Source: Gnetum montanum (taxonomy: Eukaryota; Streptophyta; Gnetopsida; Gnetales; Gnetaceae). Taken from it: a stretch of 64,000 nt of DNA. The stretch is taken from the NCBI GenBank assembly GCA_015680685.1, contig MNCI01033529.1, forward strand, positions 1,012,636 to 1,076,635, given 5' to 3'. Below the pieces are notes generated by a model. That model was not told the DNA's origin. It searched no databases and worked only from the letters and a program-made list of their open reading frames with translations. The position numbers were made by a program, and so were the translations under genes. Shown in pieces: positions 57,365 through 64,000 of the stretch; the first letter of the stretch is position 1; every line of letters begins with the position of its first letter.

Positions 57365-59757
57365 TGTTCCAATGTTTGATTGAGTCGCACCTCCCACGGA
57401 CAGGGTAGTTGTGGGAACATCTGATTAGCTTTGACGTACCATGCTGTGAACACCCGTCATTCCTCTTCATAGGCTTAGGCTTTGGCTTTGTCAAGTCTTG
57501 GATCTATAGTTCTCGGTTCTTAATTTCCGCTTGGTGGGTGAAGGTGTAAGTGTCCAATATGGCCCCCAAATCAGTGTGCTGAGCACTGATGTTATTGATT
57601 TGAGCCTTGGCCATATGGATCTCCTTCTCCAGGATTTGTTTGTACATCCTCACCTGATCACAGAAATGCTCCTTCAGCTTCTCATGTCGTTTAGCCTCAT
57701 TCTTCCACGCGCTAATCTCGATGGCTGATTTTTGTCGAATAGCGCATACCTCCTCCATTGAGAGGATTCGATTTTCTTTGGCTAAATGGCTTACATCTCG
57801 GTTGACCTGAATGAACTGTTCTCATAACTGATGAAAGTGTTCATCGAGAACATTCTTTTGTTTCTCCATAGAAGTCAACCGAAGGTTATTTGCAACCAAC
57901 TGCTTATTTTCTTCTTCTAAGGCCCTGAGTACCTTAAGATGTGCATGATTTTGCGCTTGAGCTATGGAGGCATCCCGAGTGGCCGTCTCCTTTTCTTCTA
58001 CCACTTTCTTATTTTCTATAATTAACTTTGTTAATTGCTCGGTTCTAAAATTTTCTAGCTAGTCTACGGGAACAAATTGCAAAGGATCTCGCTGTGCTGC
58101 TTGTAAGGCTACAAGCTGCTCTTGTAATTTTTGCACTTCAGCTTCAGCATGCTCTACCCTTACTTTGGATATGACTAGCTTCCCCTTTGTGGAAATGAGA
58201 TCTGATTGAATTGCTGTTACATCCTGAGGGATGTCAAACAGAGACGTCAAAACTTGTCCTATTTGAAGAAATCTGTCTAGTGCATCCTCATGTTTCGTAG
58301 GAGTCATTGAGGTTTCGGCAAGAGTTTGAGCATCCCATGCTGCTGAAAGATCTGTTGGTGGCACAACAAGTACATTAAAAGATTCTTTGATGTGGTCAGC
58401 GACCACTTTAGCAGCTCCCACGGCATCTTGGTGTTGCATGACCATCACAGTACCCCTTCACTAGTCTCTAACTTCACTTGAAAAGATGCTACGTTTCCAG
58501 AGATCTGTTGTGACCATCTGCTTTCCCCTCCTCTTGTTTGAATGGATAACTCTCCCCTTGTGTGATCCAATGAAATAGTAGGCTGGTTAGCATCATTGAT
58601 GACATGGAAGAGATTTGCGTCATCACGACTTCCCCAACTAACCATCTTGGTGATGGTCCTAAGATGGCTCATTGACGGTCTGTAGTCTTGTGGTGGCAGC
58701 GGTAGATCCTGGCCTATGCTGGGTCTTGCTTCTTGTTGTTGGCTGGGACCTGTGGCTGGAAGCTGACTGGGTCTTGCAAGTTGAGTCGTAGGTGATCCAG
58801 CCATATGTTCTTCTTCTTCATCTAGTCCCAGCTCTTTACCAGTGCTCTTTCTTGGAGCTGGCACCTTTAATAATTCATCATAAGAAGCATTTTGGACCTT
58901 TCAGAGGATGTCATTTGTGTATTCCCAAATACTAGCCCGTTGGCATAGTTTTCTGATAAGGCAGGGAAAAGGAAGTTGCATCTTCCCTGACTTCTGTTCT
59001 TCGAATCGCCTTAGGATCTCCATCAAATATAGATGGGGAAGGTTAACGTTAACCTTTCCCATCAACACTGCACATCCTCTCACCGCATACATTGATATTC
59101 TTTTCAAACCTTTAGTGGAGAAGAGGTGATAGGTTCCAATTTTAAAATAAACTTGCTCTTCCATTGTTAGTTCACCAAAAGCTTTATCTCTGCCATAAGC
59201 CTTCTCTAACCAATCCTTTCACACATCAGGGTCTGATCGGGTAGATAACCGAGCAACATGGGGGCCTAAATTCAGAAGGTTTAACACTTCTGAAATTGCC
59301 TATGTAGAAAAATCTATTGTCACACCATAAATATTAACCATGGTGCCTTGTTCTTTATTGTGCTAGAACAGTATGTTTCACCTAAGTACCAGGCATCACA
59401 CTCAGAGAGGACAGGCCATAAGGGAGACCCTTTAAAGTGATCCCTAACAACCTCAGGAGCAAACTCTGCAAAAGGTTCAAAGTTAAGCTCCACGATCACT
59501 GAAGCAATTGTGGACTTCGTATGGATAGCTTGAGCACATTCTAGGGGCAACGTGAGTTGTTGTCTCGGTTCAGGCGTAGCAGCAGCTCCTCTTTTTGCCT
59601 ACCCAGACCATCCTGTAGGAGATTCTTCTTGATGGATGCTAAATGATTACACCTCCTGTTCTGCATGTTATCTAGTAGGGACTCGTCTTCCACCTCTTCA
59701 AGGTTTTTTCGCTTCACCTTGAGCAAGACACTCTTACTGAGCACGTTTTGGGGCCAT
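57365..59757 (-). pseudogene. Extra ORF of element C: plant transposon-type domain plus coiled coil
   Basis: Decayed ORF, about 800 codons, in the same direction as gag. Start proposed at ATG 59757 (MAPKRAQ), directly after an acceptor-like TTGCAG. N-terminal domain: HTKSTIASVIVELNFEPFAE, then after a frameshift near 59345 VTIDFST, LTMEEQVYFKIGTYHLFST, RGCAVLMGKVNVNLP and KMQLPFPCLIRKLCQRASI. This order matches the 'putative plant transposon protein' domain (PF20167 type) of plant retroelement ORFs. A Gln/Pro-rich linker follows (58864-58700). A long coiled coil covers 58448-57504 in one frame (EHAEAEVQKLQEQLVALQ, LRALEEENKQLVANNLRL, LEKEIHMAKAQINNISAQ), broken by stops at 58059, 57822 and 57504 that fit CAG/CGA to TAG/TGA changes. 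Function unknown. Confidence 0.7.
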
Positions 59758-60227
59758 CTGCAATCACATAGGCCAAATGTTAGTAAGGTTATTTTTAAAG
59801 TTAAGTTATACCTTACTACATGCCTTTAATTAAAGATCTTATGTTATCATGTGATTGTGCCCAAAAATTATAATAATGGGTCCTATGACTTAGGTGGATT
59901 TTCATTTTAATCTCCCGGTATACTTAAGGTCATATGATTTTTGGCACAATTTTTCTAAGTGTTAGTATTAATTACCTTAATTAATGTCCTTTGGACAATG
60001 ACAAATTTCAAAAAAAGTTAGGCACTTTTCAGTAAGTGTCCCTCCTCCATGACTAAACTGAATGCTCTGGGTTCAAATAGGTTCAAACGAAATTAAAATC
60101 GGAGCACCAACACGTGAAATATGAGTGAAAAAGCAAGGGTCACGCAATCGCAAGTTGTAGAGAAAAATTTCAAAAATTCCCCCTGTGTAAATGACAAAAT
60201 GATGCTAAGTGTTGCGGAGGGGGTCCC

Positions 60228-60316
60228 TATTTATAGAAAAATAGGACTCAATATCGCATACGGTACATTGCGTACGTGATATCACATGGGACGTAATATC
60301 GCGTACGTGATATCTC
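60228..60316 (-). promoter_or_regulatory. LTR-like internal promoter in element C
   Basis: Minus-strand order: GAGATATCACGTACGCGATA, ATGTGATATCACGTACGC, ATGCGATATTG, then TTCTATAAATAGG (TATA 60235-60228). The arrangement, GATATC/TACG palindromes followed by TCTATAAATA, is the promoter layout of the family A LTR, but no other LTR sequence is present. It lies about 470 bp upstream of the start of the extra ORF and in its direction. Confidence 0.65.
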
Positions 60317-61682
60317 GTCCCAACTAAGGTGAGACACATGAAAAAGATCGAATTTTTAATGATTTTTTTGAATCTAATGGTGTAAAACGAGGACATGAAC
60401 AAGGATTAATATATTCAGGGGTAATTACACTGATTCAAGAGGCACTTTGAATGATAATGATGTGAATTGTTGCAATTAAAAAATTTGGTGGTTATGAAGA
60501 AAAGGGAATATAAGGTTACATTGGAACATTAAAGTTTTGAGGGTTAATAAATGGGAAAGAAATTTATGAAAATTAAGCTGAGGGTAAGAAATTGTGTGTT
60601 CTAGCTAGAGAATTAATGAAGATTACAAAAAAATTACACAAGTGGATCCTCCCCAAAGTAGGTTTTAACCTATTATGCCCTTGTGTAACCACACTTAAAG
60701 TGTCTGTGGGAACTAGAAGGGTTAAATGTAATCTGCACTAACTCCACAAAACATACACATGTAAATATCATCAGACTGAGATGAAAATTCTATGCTACAT
60801 GAGACACGAGCTACAATTACATGAATAGTGAGATGAGACGAAGTATAGAAAGGGATCAGAGAGATTGGGACATGAGGTAACTGACCCAGAGCACAATGAA
60901 TCTTGCGTGAAAAGCATGATTAAGGTGTCAGTAACCCGTCGTTCCAAGATCAGGATCAAGTCCATCCTTCTAATTAGTGACATTTGTTTCATCCCATGAT
61001 GAAAAACTATTAGAGTACCATAACAACAAGGGATACGATCACTTGGTGTTTAGTACAAGGGAGGAGTGATTTTTGTTTTATGGAACTTCTTTTTCTTTTC
61101 TTCTCTTTTTTTTTTCACTTTACTGAATCCAGAGAAGTCGCCAACCTTCAGGCATGGGTGCATGTCTTTCCAGTGGGACCCCCTAGAATAGCTTTTGAAT
61201 TTTGAGTGCCCTTTTGATTACTCTTACTCCCATTTTTCATTAGATCTACAAGGATCTTAGTACAACCATATTGCATGATAACTCCCACAGCTGCAACCAA
61301 AGAGAATCCACAAGTCCCCTTGATGTCACATCCTAATCATTCCCTCTTGGTCCATCCTTCTTCATTCTGGGTACAATGAACACAAAATTAATTTTAAGTT
61401 TTAGAAATTTCAAGAATATCACTGTACCCTTGAACAGAACCTCTTTATTTATAGAGTGGATGAGTGGATGTAGTGGGCTCACTGTTTCAAATAATTGATC
61501 ACTCATGACTTAATAACATAAAACACACCTCAACCAACGATCCACATGAGTGTTTTATTCGTAGATGAGATTACTTACACAAACATGAAAATACAAACAC
61601 ACAAAAAGATAAAACAAAAAGTTGAAAAATGAAAAACTGAAAAACAAAAAGTTGTAAAATTAAAGAAATTGAAAAATATTTA
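60317..61682 (-). other. Element C spacer between gag and the extra ORF
   Basis: No protease, RT or integrase motif seen on either strand. Frames up to 65 codons only. A further TATA-like CTCTATAAATAAAG (minus) is near 61450. Confidence 0.5.
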
Positions 61683-63673
61683 TTAATCCTGCTTGTTATT
61701 GAAATGGGGGATATCCCCCATAACTAAATGGTTGAGTATGGCAAGGATTAATAAATGGAAAATGAGGATCCTTGCATATTGGAAATATTGAAGCTGGTCC
61801 ATACTTATCACCTTGGATTTCACACACTTTATAATAAACACAGTGGGGCACTTCATACGATGTAGTTCCTGGATAACGAGTTGACCCACTATGATGTTTA
61901 GGACCGTGAGATGGTATGAAAGGATTGGACTGATGCCTCCCATGGTTGTGTTCATTGGACCGTATGGTTGTTGGAGTGTAAGTTGGTGGCCTTGATGAAG
62001 TTACATGAGGTGTTGGGTTCGAAGGTAAGGGTGCACCACATTGTTGGACTTGTGCTGGGTTGGAAGGTGTAGTGACCTCAGAATTATGTTGTCCCTTCCT
62101 ATAGCCATGTTTAAAGAAAGGACACCTTTGATGTTGAGGAGGCCTTTCACTACTGTTAATAGTAGTATCACAAGTGTTGTTCATGGGTTGTGGTGGTACA
62201 AACACCTTAGAAATAGTTGGTGGAATTGTGGAAGGAGGGAAAGGATGAGAATGTTAAAAGTTAGGAGGGATGTAAGGTGCACAAAGTGGTGGTTGTGTTG
62301 GAGGTATGGGCTGATAGTATTGTGAAGAATGGTATTGTAGTGAGATAGAGTATGTTGGCCTAGTTGAAGAAATAGGAGGTTGAACGTGGGAAGCATTTGA
62401 GTTTGAAAAATATGAAGGGTGCCTCCAGTCTAAGGGTGGTCTCCCCCACGACTGGGATTTTTGCCACTATGATCGAACATAGTATCTTTGTACGAACTCT
62501 GGATGTAATGTGTTTCCCCAATGCTCATGTATATGTAACAATATTGGGCATTGGCCTTTGGGGTGATCGTACAGGCAAATTTTGCATTCATATGTATGAT
62601 TGGCAGTTGAGTGCTTATTCCCTTCATTCTTTCTTTCCAAATGCCTACTATTTTGTCCTGCTTCTTGGGTTTTCAAAACTCTATCTCCAATAATGTTGAT
62701 ATATTCTCCACACTTTTGATTCATCCATTTCAACATCTTATTAATCTTTGCCTCGGCTTCTTCTAACGATTGTTGTATTGGCAAAGATGATGTTTCCACC
62801 TTGAGATTTGTTGATCTCTCCTTGTTATGATCCTGGACCTTTGTTGAGTTGAGATTTTGGTCCTATTGATGTTTTTCAACACTCTCCCATGTAGCTATTT
62901 CTCCTTCTTCTTTTGCTACCTGCTGAATAAGCTCTTGGATTTGATGGGTTTGTAGTTTGTATAATTGACCTTGGGCATACATTCCTAAGGTCTCTCTTAT
63001 TTCATTACGTAGCCCATCGATGATATGGTACATTAGCCTTTCCTCAGAAAACCCATGGCTTGGATAGTTTTTTAACAATGCATAATATCTTTCTAAGGCC
63101 ATGTCCAAGGGTTCATGTTTTGCTTGTTTCCATCCTTGGATTTGTTTCCTCAAGGCTGACACTCTTGTGTAGGTTTGATATTTTTTGTTAAACACCTCTA
63201 CCATCATTGACCAGCATTATTGAATTTGGTTTTAATGATCTATACCATACTTTAGCTTGGTCAATGAGTGTCATAGGAAAGAGCTTCAGTTTTTGCCAAC
63301 TGTTATCAATATTATTCCATGTGTAGGCATCATAGAAGGCTAGTAAATGTTGATGCGGATCTAAGTCATAGCCTCTTGGAAATTTGGGAAAATTTTTTAA
63401 ATCGAGCCTGGGTAGATGGCTCTCTTTATGATGCCTACGTGAGATTTGAACAGCCTCTTGTATTTGCGTTAAGCTTGTAGTGGCCAGTGGGGGTTCATCG
63501 TCATCAGGTAAGTTAGGCTTTCGTGTATTATAATGACGTTGTTTTTGTTCATTCTTATAGGAAACTCCCACTTCAAGTTGTATACTCCAATCTTCATCGT
63601 CATATAGTTCGTTGGTTCTCCAATGAACTTCCTTACTAAGGGTGGCTTTATTATCATTTTGTAGGAGAGGCAT
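61683..63673 (-). pseudogene. Element C gag
   Basis: Starts MPLLQNDNKATLSKEVHWRT at 63673, 114 bases from the primer site. Capsid: LKLFPMTLIDQAKVWYRSLK, then after a frameshift near 63200 YTRVSALRKQIQGWKQAKHE and LRNEIRETLGMYAQGQL. Zinc knuckle CKICLYDHPKGQC (CX2CX3HX4C, all ligands kept, unlike element A) near 62585-62545. Then a Pro/His-rich tail with QRCPFFKHGYRK (compare KKRRPFFRTKS in element A) to 61696. Few disabling changes. Confidence 0.88.
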
Positions 63674-63786
63674 TGTTGTGTGTGAATTTATGTGAATTTT
63701 TAATAATTACTTCTTTTTAAGAGATATATCTTTAAGTTCTTTACAACGACCTTGTATGATATAACTAATCTAGATAACTAGCACCA

Positions 63787-63804
63787 TCCTCGGCAACGGT
63801 GCCT
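63787..63804 (-). promoter_or_regulatory. Primer-binding site of element C, tRNA-Asp type
   Basis: Minus strand AGGCACCGTTGCCGAGGA, one base from the LTR end. Three differences from the tRNA-Asp complement. Confidence 0.85.
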
Positions 63805-63805
63805 A

Positions 63806-64000
63806 TGATGAGTGGTGAGGTACCCCTACACTCAACCATACGAAATGAGCATCGCATGCGCGATCCGGTCGAACTCCGCAGATGGACTAGTTGTGGCACC
63901 TAGATAGTTAGCCTTAGGTCGTAGTTCGTTGTCTTCCCACCTGGACTAGTATTGCATTTGTCATGTATGGTTTAGTCCAGATGAGGTGTATGATGTGTTC
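63806..64000 (-). repeat. Element C 5' LTR (partial, runs off the window)
   Basis: TGATGAGTGGTGAGGTACCC onward, nearly identical to the start of 56161-57052. Truncated by the window edge. Confidence 0.92.

Larger units (their letters stand above)
56161..64000 (-). mobile_element. Element C: family A retrotransposon with an extra ORF, cut by window end
   Basis: 3' LTR 56161-57052, polypurine tract, internal region 57053-63805, primer site, and the beginning of the 5' LTR from 63806. Same LTR ends, primer site and gag as element A, but protease and pol are absent. A plant-transposon-domain plus coiled-coil ORF with its own promoter-like sequence lies between gag and the 3' LTR. Left flank GGTTT (56156-56160); the other flank is outside the window. 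Confidence 0.88.

Overview
The window looks like repeat-dominated nuclear DNA of a seed plant with a large genome. Evidence: one intact DUF247 gene (a plant-specific family), plant-type Ty3/gypsy gag and pol remnants in nested and tandem arrangements, solo LTRs, a LINE remnant and a DEAD-box helicase pseudogene. The long LTRs and old, diverged copies would suit a gymnosperm or another very large plant genome, but that is inference and I cannot name the species. I see no bacterial genes, rRNA, tRNA or CRISPR array.

Region 1-23900 holds two diverged copies, about 12 kb apart, of one non-autonomous LTR element lying on the minus strand. Each has gag-protease (minus strand), a TTTAAGGCC minisatellite and, on the opposite strand, a multi-exon gene whose introns sit at matching places in both copies. 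The order is LTR / antisense gene / minisatellite / gag-PR / PBS / LTR / antisense gene / minisatellite / gag-PR / PBS / LTR. The LTRs, about 3.5 kb, are full of short palindromes. No reverse transcriptase is visible in either copy.

Region 23900-34800 is a patchwork: a broken DEAD-box RNA helicase copy, a putative 1.7 kb solo LTR with 118-bp tandem repeats, a leftover piece of the left-family LTR, a truncated minus-strand element of a second family (family A, LTR ends TGATGAG...CTCATCA, tRNA-Asp-type primer site), a solo LTR of family A with a perfect 5-bp target duplication, and an integrase fragment.

Region 34805-36556 is the only intact host gene, an intronless DUF247 membrane protein (583 aa, minus strand) with a TATA box. 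Its base composition is clearly more GC-rich than its surroundings. From 36660 to 40940 is AT-rich intergenic DNA.

Region 40948-55135 is a complete but decayed autonomous Ty3/gypsy element (element D, minus strand; gag-PR-RT-RH-IN; TSD CAAAG) into which a family A element (element A, plus strand, 42353-49515; TSD GACAT) has jumped. Element A has gag and an Athila/Tat-like protease but no RT or integrase. From 56161 to beyond the window end is a second family A element (element C, minus strand). It has gag and, in place of pol, a long decayed ORF with a plant-transposon-type domain followed by coiled coils, preceded by its own TATA box and GATATC palindromes like those in the family A LTR promoter.

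The most notable signals are (1) the intron-bearing antisense gene conserved in two element copies, (2) the LTR-like internal promoter in front of the extra ORF of element C, and (3) the palindrome-built LTR promoter regions.
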